From JARRNJ01 sp037385045 (lineage in GTDB: Bacteria; Pseudomonadota; Gammaproteobacteria; JASBUN01), in NCBI GenBank assembly GCA_037385045.1, contig JARRNJ010000015.1, positions 1-64,000 on the forward strand: a stretch of 64,000 bases of DNA. The letters run 5' to 3'. This document shows positions 55,948 to 64,000 of the stretch, piece after piece (within the stretch, counting starts at the first letter, position 1; every line of letters starts with the position of its first letter). Both the position numbers and the translations under genes were made by a program. Under the pieces are notes generated by a model. The model ran no database searches. It was not told the origin of the DNA and was given only the letters and a program-made list of their open reading frames with translations.

Positions 55948-56451
55948 ATGAAAAAGCGCAACATCGTTCTCACCACCGTTCTGGCCGGGAGCGTACTGAC
56001 CCTTGCCGTCACCGGCGTGGTCACCGCCAGCCCGCGTGGCGACTGCGGCCAGGGCTTCGCGGCACCGCGCAGCGCCATGTTTCATGGCGGCGGCCGACAC
56101 GGCCACGGCATGGGTCTGCTCGCGCGGCGTCTGAACCTGACCCAGGCGCAGCGCGACAAGATCTTCAAGATCCGGTACGACGCGCAGCCGGCCATGCGCG
56201 ACAAGATGAAGGCGTTGCGCCAGTCGCGCCTCGCCCTTCGTGACGCGGCCACCAGTGACACCTACAATGCCGAGCAGGTGCACAAACTGGCGCAGGCACA
56301 GGCCAACGTCATGGCTGACCTGATCGCCATGCGCACTGAAATACGCAACCGCGTCTACCACGTACTGACTCCCGACCAGCAGGCTCAGATCAAGCAGTGG
56401 CGCCAAAACGGCCCGCGCCGCGGCTTCGGCCCGGGATTCGGGCGGCAGTAG
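55948..56451 (+). CDS. Periplasmic Spy/CpxP-family chaperone
   Basis: 167 residues from the ATG at 55948 (GAGGAGCAAACC ahead). Signal peptide: NIVLTTVLAGSVLTLAVTGV, ending VTASPRG. The mature helical protein has two LTxxQ motifs (RLNLTQAQRDKIFKIRYDAQ and YHVLTPDQQAQIKQW), the Spy/CpxP hallmark, and a His/Gly-rich N-terminal stretch (FHGGGRHGHGMG) that could bind metal. It holds unfolded proteins in the periplasm and, in CpxP, tunes CpxA. Divergent from cpxRA with 255 bases between, so probably under CpxR control. Confidence 0.9.
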   Translation: MKKRNIVLTTVLAGSVLTLAVTGVVTASPRGDCGQGFAAPRSAMFHGGGRHGHGMGLLARRLNLTQAQRDKIFKIRYDAQPAMRDKMKALRQSRLALRDAATSDTYNAEQVHKLAQAQANVMADLIAMRTEIRNRVYHVLTPDQQAQIKQWRQNGPRRGFGPGFGRQ

Positions 56452-56459
56452 TCCGACAC

Positions 56460-56495
56460 CGGCGGTGGCGCGGCATCGCGCCCGCGCCACCGCCG
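56460..56495 (+). repeat. 14-bp hairpin after the Spy-family gene
   Basis: CGGCGGTGGCGCGG (56460-56473) and CCGCGCCACCGCCG (56482-56495) pair exactly, with an eight-base loop, nine bases after the stop codon. No T-run follows. Likely a transcript-end stabiliser or part of a terminator. Confidence 0.7.
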
Positions 56496-56994
56496 ACCCT
56501 GCACCGCGCACTCCGGCGTCGGCCGCCGACTCTGTGCACCACAACGAGACTGTGGCGCATTTGCGGCGGGGCGGCGTTTTCCCGTACCATCGGTGCGGAG
56601 AAAGGGAAAGCGGAGCAGCAGGTGGCCACCAATTTCCCTGGTCGAAGGATTTGCGTATCCGCACCTGCTCCCGGCCGAGATTTCAATCTGCCGTATCGCC
56701 CGCCCAACGCGTTCTTTTCGCGGATTCTGTGCGCCGGCTCGCCCACGCTGGATTGGAGAACCCGTAAAGCGTCTCGGAACCGGTCGGGGACGCGGTCTGC
56801 GCTGCAATGCCTGAAATCCGGATTCGGGGAACGGGGATGCCGGCGGCGATGCCGGGTCCGGTGGATGCCATCGAATGGCTGTGGGTGGCCGACAAGCTGC
56901 CTCGGCGCGCCATGGCACTTTCGACTACGCCGTGGGCGTCATCTGATTTACAATAGCGCCCTGCCGGCGCACCTGCTGTTAACGTGACTCTGCC
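56496..56994. other. Long intergenic stretch without a recognisable gene
   Basis: About 500 bases. On the minus strand, frames spanning 56500-56760 read somewhat protein-like (for instance SNPAWASRRTESAKRTRWAG) but have no clear start or family. A TTTACAATAGCG element near 56945-56956 may be the promoter of the next gene. Otherwise nothing identified. Confidence 0.35.
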
Positions 56995-57687
56995 ATGAAA
57001 CGATTCGTCACCGTCCTGATCCTTATCGTTGCCGCAATTACCGTGCTGGCGTTCTTGCCTGGAAACAATCGCCACCGCGGCCCTATCAAGGACCTGCCGT
57101 GGCAGATCCAGCTGCTGCCGAACGGCGGCTCCCGCGTATTCGGGCTCACCCTGGACCACAGCACCCTGGCCGACGCGCGCAGGCACTTCGGCGACGACAT
57201 GGAGCTGGCCGTCATTGCGGGCCATGGCGAGAAGGGATCGTTGGAGGCTTACTACCACGAGGTAAATGCCGGCGTGCTCACCGGGAAAATGGTACTGGCC
57301 ACCTCGGTCGATGCGGCGACGCTCGCACAGTTGAAACGCAACGCAGCCAAGACCGAGGTGATGGATACTGGCGCGATGAAGTACGTAGTCAGCAACGAAG
57401 ACCGGCCGCGCGCCTACGACGCCCCCATTACCTCCATCACCTTCATTCCGTCGGTGAACCTGGATGAGAAAATCGCCCAGAGACGGTTCGGCACCCCCGC
57501 CAGCCGCATATCCGGCGGCAAATACTCCGTGCACTTGCTGTATCCGGACAAGGGAGTCGACCTTATTCTCACCGACAAGGGCAAGGATATCCTCCAGTAC
57601 GTCGCGCCGCGGCACTTCGACCGCTTGCGCAAACCGCTGGAACACGCCATGGAAATCAGGCGCAACACACCCCAGCCGGCCAAGTAA
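56995..57687 (+). CDS. Exported or membrane-anchored protein, unknown function
   Basis: 230 residues. An N-terminal hydrophobic helix (VTVLILIVAAITVLAFLPGN) without clear cleavage site suggests a periplasmic protein tethered to the inner membrane. The rest is a mixed fold: PWQIQLLPNGGSRVFGLTLD, then MVLATSVDAATLAQLKRN and RFGTPASRISGGKYSVHLLY, ending HFDRLRKPLEHAMEI. The LTLDHSTLADARRHFGDDME segment resembles conserved hypothetical proteins in gammaproteobacteria, but I cannot name one. Converges with the M48 gene (27 bases). Confidence 0.78.
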   Translation: MKRFVTVLILIVAAITVLAFLPGNNRHRGPIKDLPWQIQLLPNGGSRVFGLTLDHSTLADARRHFGDDMELAVIAGHGEKGSLEAYYHEVNAGVLTGKMVLATSVDAATLAQLKRNAAKTEVMDTGAMKYVVSNEDRPRAYDAPITSITFIPSVNLDEKIAQRRFGTPASRISGGKYSVHLLYPDKGVDLILTDKGKDILQYVAPRHFDRLRKPLEHAMEIRRNTPQPAK

Positions 57688-57714
57688 CAGCGTCTCCGAG
57701 GCCCCCGCTTCGCA

Positions 57715-58518
57715 CTACTGAAAGTCCCGCGCCGGCACGGATACCTGCGCCGCTGCCGCCGAGCGCAACGCCTTCGCCTCAGCCACATAGCCCATCACGG
57801 CCTTCAAGCGCGCCCGGTCCGGCATGTGGGTGGCGAACATCGAGCGGCGCTGCCCCCGGTCTTCACGCACCAACTTGCGATAGAAACCCACGGCAGCTTT
57901 TGGCGGGTAGCCCGAAGCCGCGAGCAGATACACCCCGATATGATCGGCCTCGCCTTCCTGCAGCTCCGACAGTGGCATCAGGCTGAGGTACACGGCAATA
58001 TCCGAGCCCATCTCCGCGCTCGCCTCCGCCACGGTGTAGGGATAGCGGGGATGGCGCAGCTGCACCTCGGAGAGCTGCTCCCGCACATGTTCGGCCAGCG
58101 CGTGGGCGATCTCGTGGGCCAGCACCATGGCCAGCTCACCGTCGGTCAGGCGGTACTTGCGGATGAAATGCGAACCGATGAGCAGCTTGCCGCCCGCCAT
58201 GCTGAAGGCGTTGACGTCATCGGCATCACTGACGTGCACTTCCCAGTGCCATTGATAGGCTTCGTACTTGAGCTGCTCGGCGTGGCGAACAAGGCGCTTG
58301 GTGACGCGGCGCACCCGCGCCACGAGTGCCGGATCCGTGTCGATAAGGCCCCGGCGCTTCTGCTTGGCGAGGAGCTTGTGATACGCCGCAGCGGCGTAAT
58401 CGTTGACCTCGTAAGGGGTGAAGGTCATATCCTGGTGGCGGCCGGTAACCGGCACCTGGTCGGCCCAGGCCGGAATCGCCGTCACGATCAGCACCACGAG
58501 CACCATCAGGTGATTCAT
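57715..58518 (-). CDS. Secreted M48-family metallopeptidase
   Basis: 267 residues. Signal peptide LMVLVVLIVTAIPAWADQ. Catalytic zinc motif in LAMVLAHEIAHALAEH; the third ligand Glu is in LQEGEADHIGVYLLAASGYP. Upstream NAFSMAGGKLLIGSHFI is the family's GGxxx edge strand. It is the catalytic module alone, without the TPR repeats of BepA. Acts in the periplasm, probably on misfolded outer-membrane proteins or as a general protease. Close to the Cpx/Spy set, which fits envelope quality control. Confidence 0.9.
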   Translation of the reverse strand: MNHLMVLVVLIVTAIPAWADQVPVTGRHQDMTFTPYEVNDYAAAAYHKLLAKQKRRGLIDTDPALVARVRRVTKRLVRHAEQLKYEAYQWHWEVHVSDADDVNAFSMAGGKLLIGSHFIRKYRLTDGELAMVLAHEIAHALAEHVREQLSEVQLRHPRYPYTVAEASAEMGSDIAVYLSLMPLSELQEGEADHIGVYLLAASGYPPKAAVGFYRKLVREDRGQRRSMFATHMPDRARLKAVMGYVAEAKALRSAAAAQVSVPARDFQ

Positions 58519-58620
58519 AGCAGCCCCCCGCCGCGATGAGACCGGCCGGCGCGCGTCGCGCCGTTAGCATATTCGTGTTACAGAATTATTGCGGCCTTTC
58601 AATCAGTCTAGCGCAACTGG

Positions 58621-58653
58621 GCGTTTGCGCGAATTGCCGCTCCGCGCAAACGC
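58621..58653. repeat. 10-bp inverted repeat between the M48 and uppP genes
   Basis: GCGTTTGCGC (58621-58630) and GCGCAAACGC (58644-58653) pair exactly over a 13-base loop in the 296-base divergent gap. It lies over 100 bases from either start. An operator or a short structured RNA are both possible; the rest of the gap shows nothing recognisable. Confidence 0.5.
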
Positions 58654-58814
58654 GGCCGCAATGCGGTTGAGACCGACGTCCCGCCAAACCGCGGTCCGGC
58701 ACCGGGAGGCGGGCGGGGGTCTGCGTCACGCACCGTGCGAGGCGTCATTGCGCCGCGCGCAACGGCTGTTTACGATAACTGCCCCAACCCCATTAACCCC
58801 GTGAAGGACTGCCG

Positions 58815-59639
58815 ATGAGCGCATTGCCGCTGCTGCTGCTTGCCGTACTCCAGGGCGTCAGCGAGCTGTTTCCCATCAGCAGCCTGGGCCACAGCGTACT
58901 GATTCCGGCGCTGCTGCACTGGCCCATCGACCGGGAGGCATCCTGGTTCCTGCCCTTCATCGTCGTGCTGCATCTGGGCACGGCGGCCGCCCTGCTGATC
59001 TACTTCCGGCGTGACTGGCTGCAGCTGCTGCGCGGCGTCTGGCGCGCCCGCGGCGGCACCGGTCTGCCCGAAGCGCGGGTGTTCTGGCTGTTGGTGGTGG
59101 CGACGGTACCGGCCGGCCTGCTCGGCCTGCTGCTGGAGCACCGCATCCGGCAGCTGTTCGGCGGCTACACCATCGTGGCCGTGTTTCTGGCGCTCAACGG
59201 CTTGCTGCTGATGTGGGGCGACCGGCTCAAACACCGCCAGGCCGCGCAGACGCTCGAAGGATTGAGCTGGGCCAAGGCGGTGGGCGTGGGCCTGGCCCAG
59301 GCACTGGCATTGATTCCCGGGGTTTCCCGCTCGGGCGCCAGCCTGGTCGCCGGGTTGGCGGCCGGCTTGGAATATGACGCGGCGGCGCGGCTGTCGTTTC
59401 TGCTGGCCACCCCCATTATCGGCGCCGCCGGCATGTTGGAAGTGCCGAAGCTGCTCCAGGGATCCGCGGGCGCGCCCCTGGGCCTGATCTTCGCCGGCGG
59501 GATACTGGCCGGCCTGTTCGCCTACCTCAGCACCTGGTTCCTGATGCGCTGGTTCTCCGGACACGAAGTCAAGGCGCTGCGGCCGTTCGGGATCTACTGC
59601 CTGGCGCTGGGCCTCGGCGCGCTGGCACTGCACCTCTGA
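58815..59639 (+). CDS. uppP: Undecaprenyl-diphosphatase (UppP/BacA family)
   Basis: 274 residues, about eight membrane helices. Recycles undecaprenyl diphosphate to the monophosphate carrier lipid for peptidoglycan and O-antigen synthesis, and gives bacitracin tolerance. The two active-site motifs are present: LQGVSELFPISSLGHSVL (usual GxTEFLPxSSTGH, here with Ser and Leu changes) and IPGVSRSGASLVAGLAAGLE (usual PGxSRSG). The altered first motif marks a divergent subgroup. A GTGAAGGACTGCCG precedes the ATG. Confidence 0.92.
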   Translation: MSALPLLLLAVLQGVSELFPISSLGHSVLIPALLHWPIDREASWFLPFIVVLHLGTAAALLIYFRRDWLQLLRGVWRARGGTGLPEARVFWLLVVATVPAGLLGLLLEHRIRQLFGGYTIVAVFLALNGLLLMWGDRLKHRQAAQTLEGLSWAKAVGVGLAQALALIPGVSRSGASLVAGLAAGLEYDAAARLSFLLATPIIGAAGMLEVPKLLQGSAGAPLGLIFAGGILAGLFAYLSTWFLMRWFSGHEVKALRPFGIYCLALGLGALALHL

Positions 59640-59764
59640 GTCGCGCAGCCGGCCGGGACCGCGGCACGGCACGGCCATCGAAATGTATAGCGCGGCGCCG
59701 GATCTTGGGGTATGCTCTGTCCCACTGCAGCTTGTGGCAGTGGAAGTTTCGGTCGATCCTTACT

Positions 59765-59844
59765 GGTTTCCCTCCTGAACACCTTTATCACAGCCTGCAC
59801 GTAAAACCATTTGTTCTTCGTTTATTTTTGAAAGGTAAATCCCA
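59765..59844 (+). promoter_or_regulatory. Cold-shock mRNA leader (shared with the damaged copy)
   Basis: The 80 bases before the csp start contain CCTGAACACC, CACAGCCTGCA and an AT-rich stretch ending in TTGAAAGGTAAATCCC. The same ordered blocks precede the csp remnant at 42906. Probably the regulated 5' leader; the promoter itself lies upstream, perhaps near 59700. Confidence 0.6.
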
Positions 59845-60048
59845 ATGACCACAGGTACTGTGAAATGGTTCAACGAGTCCAAGGGCTTCGGCTTCATCAG
59901 CCAGGACCAGGGCGGTGACGACGTCTTCGTGCACTTCAGCGCGATCCAGGGCGGCGGCTTCAAGACGCTGGCCGAGGGCCAAAAGGTTACGTTCAACGTC
60001 GAGAACGGCCCCAAGGGACCGCAGGCTTCCAACGTGGTGGCCGTCTGA
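59845..60048 (+). CDS. Cold-shock protein, CspA family (intact)
   Basis: 67 residues, normal length. RNP1 in KGFGFISQ and RNP2 in DDVFVHFSAI are complete, with aromatic residues for single-strand nucleic acid stacking; the end reads NGPKGPQASNVVAV. It binds RNA and melts secondary structure. It is a near-twin of the damaged gene at 42906 and has its own leader and terminator, so it can cover for that loss. Confidence 0.96.
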   Translation: MTTGTVKWFNESKGFGFISQDQGGDDVFVHFSAIQGGGFKTLAEGQKVTFNVENGPKGPQASNVVAV

Positions 60049-60078
60049 ACGACGCCTCACGACCCAGCCTGAATCCGG

Positions 60079-60107
60079 GAACCCCGCCTTGCGCGGGGTT
60101 CTTTTTT
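60079..60107 (+). terminator. Rho-independent terminator of the intact csp gene
   Basis: GAACCCCGC (60079-60087) and GCGGGGTTC (60093-60101) form an exact stem with a five-base loop, followed by six T residues. Confidence 0.95.
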
Positions 60108-60162
60108 GCGCCCGTCGTTCCGCACGCCGATACCCGGCCTAGGCGGGCCGGCGCCGGTCCGG

Positions 60163-60729
60163 CTAGGCCGGGTCGTGCGGCCGCAGGAATATGGCGCCGA
60201 ACACATTGCTGCCCCGCACCTGGTGCACGACGGCGAAGACCACGTGACCGATCCAATACGCCCACGCGAACTGGGCCAGGAACCGGTGCAGCAGCGAGAA
60301 CGCGGTGAACGCGCCGTAGTCGGTCGATCCCGTATGCCCGGCGGGAATCACCACGAAAACCAGCACGCCGGTCACCGCCATACCGGTCATGGCCAGCAAC
60401 CCCAACCCGTGCACGAACCCCGACAGACCCACCCTGCGGCCGCGCTCCGGCAATTGTCCGTGCAACAGCCCCGCAAGCTCTGCGCGCACGCGCGCCAGAC
60501 CGGAGCGGTTCCACGGGAACAGGATCCGCCCCTCACGGTCGGTGTAAATCCACATCCATTCCACCAGAATGACGACGCTGGCGATCAGACCAACCACCTC
60601 GTGCACATGGAAATACAACCGCGTCTGCGGTGAAGCGACAAACAGACCGCCGAAAAGCTGAAACGTGAGGGTGATCGCCAGCGCCCAGTGCATCAGGCGC
60701 GTGACCGGCTTCCAGTCGGGATCGGACAT
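60163..60729 (-). CDS. Cytochrome b561-family protein
   Basis: 188 residues from the ATG at 60729 (AAGGAGGTCCGC ahead). Four membrane helices with histidines placed to bind two b haems: RLMHWALAITLTFQ, YFHVHEVVGLIASV, FVHGLGLLAMTGMAV and LLHRFLAQFAWAYWIGH. Soluble loops between helices 2 and 3 are longer than average. It transfers electrons across or within the inner membrane, perhaps from quinol. No partner dehydrogenase is adjacent. Confidence 0.9.
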   Translation of the reverse strand: MSDPDWKPVTRLMHWALAITLTFQLFGGLFVASPQTRLYFHVHEVVGLIASVVILVEWMWIYTDREGRILFPWNRSGLARVRAELAGLLHGQLPERGRRVGLSGFVHGLGLLAMTGMAVTGVLVFVVIPAGHTGSTDYGAFTAFSLLHRFLAQFAWAYWIGHVVFAVVHQVRGSNVFGAIFLRPHDPA

Positions 60730-60914
60730 AGCGGACCTCCTTGGCTGCAGGTGCATCGGAGCCCTGCGGGAAACGGAGCGCCCGGCCCGATGAGTCCAAA
60801 CCTCTGACAACAACGCCAACGGCCGGTGCTGTTTGCTGTTATGACACCGCCGGGCGCCGTGGGTTCAGACCCTGGGCGGTGCGCCGGCCGGCAACCGCGG
60901 CGCCTGGAGCCGGA

Positions 60915-61837
60915 TCAGCGTTCTGACGTGCGCGAGTCGGCCGGCTGCGGGGTACCGGCGCCGTCGACAGGCGGCAGCGTCGGCGCGGCGCGGGCGGCGT
61001 GTGACTCGAACATCGCAGCGCCGACGATGACCACACCGCCAGCGGTGGTCGCGATTCCCGGCCATTCACCCAACAGCAGCGCGGCGAACAGGCTCGCGTA
61101 CAGTACTTGCAGGCAGGCAATCAGACTTGCCGTCGCCGCCCTCAAATGCAGCAGGCCGTGGGCGAACAGGGTGTGCGGCAGCGCCGTGAATGCCACACCC
61201 AGCAACAGCAGCTGCAGCCACTGGCCGCCGGTCACTTGCGCCAATGCCGGGCCGCCCCAGGGCAGCAGCACACACAGCGCCACCAGCGTTTGATAGAACA
61301 GCGCACGCCGGGCCGGATAGTGGCCGAAATAGCGCCGCTGGATGATGTTGCGTAGCGCAAACAGGACGACCGACAGCACGCCCCACAGCACACCCTGACT
61401 GGCAGCGTTGCCAAAGGGATCGAACGACACCAGCAGATAGACGCCGACCAGCACCACCAACGCACTGATCACGTCCCGCGACTTTGGCCGCTCGCCGTGA
61501 AACAGGGCCTCGATGAATGCGGTGACAATCGGGAAGGTATGCAGGGCAATCACGCCCACCGCCACCGAGGAAACCTGCATGGCGTAGAAATAGGTAACCC
61601 AATGGGCGGCCAGCAGCACGCCCAGAAGCAGCGCGACACCGTAGTCACGCATGGTTTCCAACCGTACGGGCTCACCCAGCCAACGGATGAACAGCCAAAA
61701 ATTACCGCCGCGTAGCCGCTGCGAATAGGCGTGATCTCCAGTGCCGGCAGGACCACTGTCTTTGAAAACAACGCCGTCACGCCGAACAGCACAGCGCTGG
61801 CGTGCACGGCTGCCAACCCTTCGTACGAACGGTTCAT
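60915..61837 (-). pseudogene. EamA/DMT-family transporter interrupted by a one-base frameshift
   Basis: The N-terminal part from the ATG at 61837 (NRSYEGLAAVHASAVLFGVT, with PALEITPIRSGYAAVIF) is in one frame; the remainder (FIRWLGEPVRLETMRDYGVA onward to the TGA at 60915) is in another. Adding one base in the five-A run at 61697-61701 restores one open frame of about 307 residues with ten helices and two EamA repeats (GVIALHTFPIVTAFIEALFH, ATASLIACLQVLYASLFAAL). So either the gene is broken or the run was mis-sequenced. If intact it would be a drug/metabolite exporter. The 248-residue C-terminal piece alone is still an open frame. Confidence 0.85.
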
Positions 61838-61988
61838 GGACTCCGGTCCCGGCAAAATGGCGCCATTGGAAACCAGGGATGGGACAACGGAAGCGCCCGG
61901 GCAGACACCGGAAAACGGCTGTCGAATGGACGGCGCCCGGTCCGGGGCGGGCGCACCGCGACGGCGCCCCGCACCGGACGCTCGTGAC

Positions 61989-62636
61989 CTAGCCGCCGCT
62001 GTGGCCCATGACCGATTGACGGATCTGAATCAGCTTGCGCTGCTTGGCCTGGGCCTGCTGGATCAACTGTTCCGTCTCGGGATGCTTTTCCTTCATCGCC
62101 TTGACCGTGGCATGCATGAGGTCCTCACGAGCCTTTTGCAGCTTCGGGCTGCGCATGGCCTCGCGCTGCGCCTGCCCGAAGGCAGCCGCCCGGCGCTTCA
62201 ACTGCATGAGCAGCGTCTGGCGGTCGGCAGCGGGCGTGTCTTTGCTGCGCAGCTTCGCCTGCAACTGGCGCAACTCCGCCAAATCCTTCTTGGGCGTGTG
62301 GCCGTTCTCCTTCATTTTCGCCATCATCAGGTCGCCGAAGGCCTTCTGCTGCTTCTGCAGATCCGGGTGGCTGTGCAGGGCTTCGCGCCGGATCCGCTCC
62401 AATTTCTGCTGGATCTGGGCCAGCTCCTGCCTCGTCTGACGAAATTCCTGCAGCTGCTTGCGCTGGGCAGGCGTCATGGCCGGAGGCGCGCCCGCCTGCG
62501 AGTCGGCCGCCGGCGCCGCCTGCAACGGGCCGGCCGCGGCCAGACCGGCGATCAGCAGCGCCATGCCCAACAGATGCGCCAGGTTAGTCGGGAGTGCAAA
62601 GGTTCTCCATTGCCACGTCAAAGCCATATCGGTCAC
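61989..62636 (-). CDS. Periplasmic coiled-coil protein, unknown function
   Basis: 215 residues. Start: GTG at 62636 just after AAGGAGCGAC; the ATG nine bases on is an alternative. Signal peptide: AHLLGMALLIAGLAAAGPLQ, cleaved near QAAPAADS. The mature part is almost entirely a charged helix with TPAQRKQLQEFRQTRQELAQ, IQQKLERIRREALHSHPDLQ and LAELRQLQAKLRSK, and ends in AKQRKLIQIRQSVMGHSGG. The heptad pattern points to a coiled coil. Not Spy/CpxP: no clear LTxxQ pair. Unknown role; between a transporter remnant and a DUF2892 gene. Confidence 0.72.
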   Translation of the reverse strand: MTDMALTWQWRTFALPTNLAHLLGMALLIAGLAAAGPLQAAPAADSQAGAPPAMTPAQRKQLQEFRQTRQELAQIQQKLERIRREALHSHPDLQKQQKAFGDLMMAKMKENGHTPKKDLAELRQLQAKLRSKDTPAADRQTLLMQLKRRAAAFGQAQREAMRSPKLQKAREDLMHATVKAMKEKHPETEQLIQQAQAKQRKLIQIRQSVMGHSGG

Positions 62637-62982
62637 GTCGCTCCTTGGGGTTGTTGCGTGATTGATGCCGGACCGAACCGCCCGGCCGCGGGGAAAATCG
62701 AAACGCCGATGCCATCAGCGTCGCACGAGGGTAACAATTCACACCGCCCCTTTGTCAAATCCGCGCCCGGAGAGTGGTCGTCCGCCGCCCAACCCGTATC
62801 TGCGCGAGCACCGTTCCGAAAACCGTTCAGTTCTGCTGGAATATCTTTATCATATTGTTTTTACTCATATTTTATCTCGACTGGTGTCAATCAACGCGTC
62901 TGCTACCGGCCGCACTACAGTCCCACCCGGGCGTTGCCGATAACCTCTTCATAACAAGAATCACGATCCCGAGTACCTAGTG
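62637..62982 (+). promoter_or_regulatory. Divergent region with an AT-rich patch upstream of the DUF2892 gene
   Basis: 346 bases, without a gene. A markedly AT-rich stretch at 62835-62880 (TATCATATTGTTTTTACTCA) stands out against the GC-rich background and should contain a promoter for the rightward DUF2892-sensor operon. GAGTACCTAG before 62983 is a weak ribosome binding site. Confidence 0.5.
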
Positions 62983-63354
62983 ATGATGGAGCGGCTTTAC
63001 ATGTTCGCGGTGGGCATTACCGTGCTCACCGGTCTGTATTTCGATCTGCGGGGACTGGTATACGCCCTGATCGCTTTGATGGCGTTCGAGGGCCTGACCA
63101 ATCTACGCGTCGCCAACCTGTTCCGGCCGCAACCGGCAGTGCCCGGGGCCGCAGCCGGGCGTCCGCCGCGTTTCGATTTCGCGGCGCAACGGGCTTGGCA
63201 TCTGGTCGTCGGATCGGTGCTGGTGATCTCCTATGCTATGTTCCACGACCAACTCTGGTTCTTCACCTGGTTCGTCGGATTCGCCGTGACCGGCGCCGGG
63301 CTGAGCGGCGTGTGCCCAGTACTGGTTCTGCTGCGGGCGGTCGGGTTCCGATGA
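62983..63354 (+). CDS. DUF2892-like inner-membrane protein
   Basis: 123 residues. Two N-terminal helices (FAVGITVLTGLYFDLRGLVY, ALIALMAFEGLTNL), a polar loop, and two more (HLVVGSVLVISYAMFHDQLW and FFTWFVGFAVTGAGLSGVCP). The closing GLSGVCPVLVLLRAVGF matches DUF2892 (usual TGFCP...L..LG). Start uncertain by one or two codons (GTG 62980, ATG 62983, ATG 62986). Its stop overlaps the next gene by four bases, so the two are translated together. Confidence 0.8.
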   Translation: MMERLYMFAVGITVLTGLYFDLRGLVYALIALMAFEGLTNLRVANLFRPQPAVPGAAAGRPPRFDFAAQRAWHLVVGSVLVISYAMFHDQLWFFTWFVGFAVTGAGLSGVCPVLVLLRAVGFR

Positions 63355-64000
63355 GACCGACGCTCCGTAATGGTCCCGGGCAACGCCACCTGTCCGGGAT
63401 TGCAACCAAAATCACCGGCATCGTGTTCTGGGGCCTGGTGGTAACCGGCCTGGGTCTGGCGGTGGTGCTGCTGGGCGACCTGCAGCGCCAAACTGTGGCC
63501 CAGTACCATACCCTGACCGACGAGTTCGCCGGCGACCTGCGCCGGACACTGGAACAGGACCCCGGCCTCGACCCGCAACCCATCGCCCGGCGGTTGCGCA
63601 ACTTGCGCACCAATCACAAGCTCTCGGCGATGGAACTGCGCCTGCCGCACGCCAATGTGGTAGCCGGCGTCCCGTCGCCTGATGACTATGCCGTCGTCCG
63701 CACCATCCACCTTGGCTCCGGAGCCGGCGGGACGGTTGGACTTCGGGTGTACTACCCGAACCTTGACAACGTCATGGCCCAACAGCGCAAGCGACTGCTG
63801 ATCACCATGGGGGCCGCATTTTTGCTGTTCGGCTTCGTCCTGCAGTGGGTGCTGCAACGGGTGCTCACCAAGCCCATCATGGGCCTGGTTGCCACCGCCC
63901 AGGAGATCTCGGACGGCGACAATTCCCGCCGCTTCGACGAATTGGCCGCCGACGAGCTGGGCTTCCTTGCCAAATTTATCAACAAGTCGCTGGATTACCT
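63351..64000 (+). CDS. HAMP-domain membrane sensor protein (truncated by window edge)
   Basis: First 216 codons of a gene that runs past the right edge. Starts at the ATG in the ATGA overlap. Helix 1 (FWGLVVTGLGLAVVLLGD), a periplasmic domain of about 110 residues (LTDEFAGDLRRTLEQDPGLD and MELRLPHANVVAGVPSPD), helix 2 (ITMGAAFLLFGFVLQWVLQR), then a HAMP-like segment (TKPIMGLVATAQEISDGDNS and FDELAADELGFLAKFINKSL). The output domain, histidine kinase or GGDEF, is not visible. It may sense something together with the DUF2892 protein. Confidence 0.8.
   Translation, partial: MRPTLRNGPGQRHLSGIATKITGIVFWGLVVTGLGLAVVLLGDLQRQTVAQYHTLTDEFAGDLRRTLEQDPGLDPQPIARRLRNLRTNHKLSAMELRLPHANVVAGVPSPDDYAVVRTIHLGSGAGGTVGLRVYYPNLDNVMAQQRKRLLITMGAAFLLFGFVLQWVLQRVLTKPIMGLVATAQEISDGDNSRRFDELAADELGFLAKFINKSLDY

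Noticed and set aside
56683..57645. 320-codon minus-strand ORF across the exported protein gene
   Set aside because: Most of it is antisense to a plus-strand gene with a good N-terminal membrane helix; the remaining part has no recognisable domain.

Overview
The window looks like chromosomal DNA of a GC-rich (about two thirds G+C by eye) gammaproteobacterium, probably a free-living or chemolithotrophic one. The pointers are a DsrC-type protein with both redox cysteines, a YdbH/YdbL envelope module, a succinyl-type MetA, a class II (B12) ribonucleotide reductase, many two-component and second-messenger proteins, and no sign of phage, IS elements, CRISPR, rRNA or tRNA. The taxonomic placement is inference.

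Layout. 0-5.5 kb: start of a thioredoxin-fold co-chaperone, YjbQ, a methyltransferase, then pncB overlapping a B12-dependent ribonucleotide reductase, and dsrC/tusE. 5.7-16.3 kb: envelope phospholipid-transport module (YdbH-like plus a YnbE/YdbL-like lipoprotein), a TtrS/TtrR-like two-component pair, a PilZ protein, an OmpR/EnvZ pair and three small secreted proteins. 16.4-22 kb: a decayed bacterioferritin gene, then two divergently transcribed unusual genes: a membrane protein joining a signal-peptidase-II-like domain to a class III nucleotide-cyclase domain, and a helix-turn-helix/ferredoxin/FNR-like fusion; then a second PilZ gene. 22-27.4 kb: metallo-hydrolase, secreted beta-propeller, dodecin, cardiolipin synthase and a cNMP-binding diguanylate cyclase. 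27.7-33.3 kb: the 2-oxoglutarate dehydrogenase operon (sucA-sucB-lpd). 33.6-39.5 kb: a leftward sulfurtransferase / gamma-glutamyltransferase-family hydrolase / TRAP transporter block with an excellent sigma-54 promoter. 39.7-41.7 kb: P-loop ATPase plus metA. 41.7-52.6 kb: RRM protein, a deleted cold-shock gene, a PAS/GGDEF/EAL protein, a chemoreceptor, DUF2721, RhlE and a phosphoesterase. 52.8-64 kb: zinc-ribbon/HExxH membrane protein, CpxAR-Spy envelope-stress set, M48 peptidase, UppP, an intact cold-shock gene, cytochrome b561, a frameshifted EamA transporter, a coiled-coil periplasmic protein, a DUF2892 protein and a truncated HAMP sensor.

The genes do not form one pathway, but signal transduction is dense: three two-component pairs, a probable class III cyclase, a cNMP-regulated diguanylate cyclase, a GGDEF-EAL protein and two PilZ receptors within 46 kb. 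Three genes are visibly broken (bacterioferritin, one cold-shock gene, the EamA transporter) and a fourth (ydbH) has an odd 5' end. The most novel-looking element is the divergent pair at 16.8-21.5 kb.
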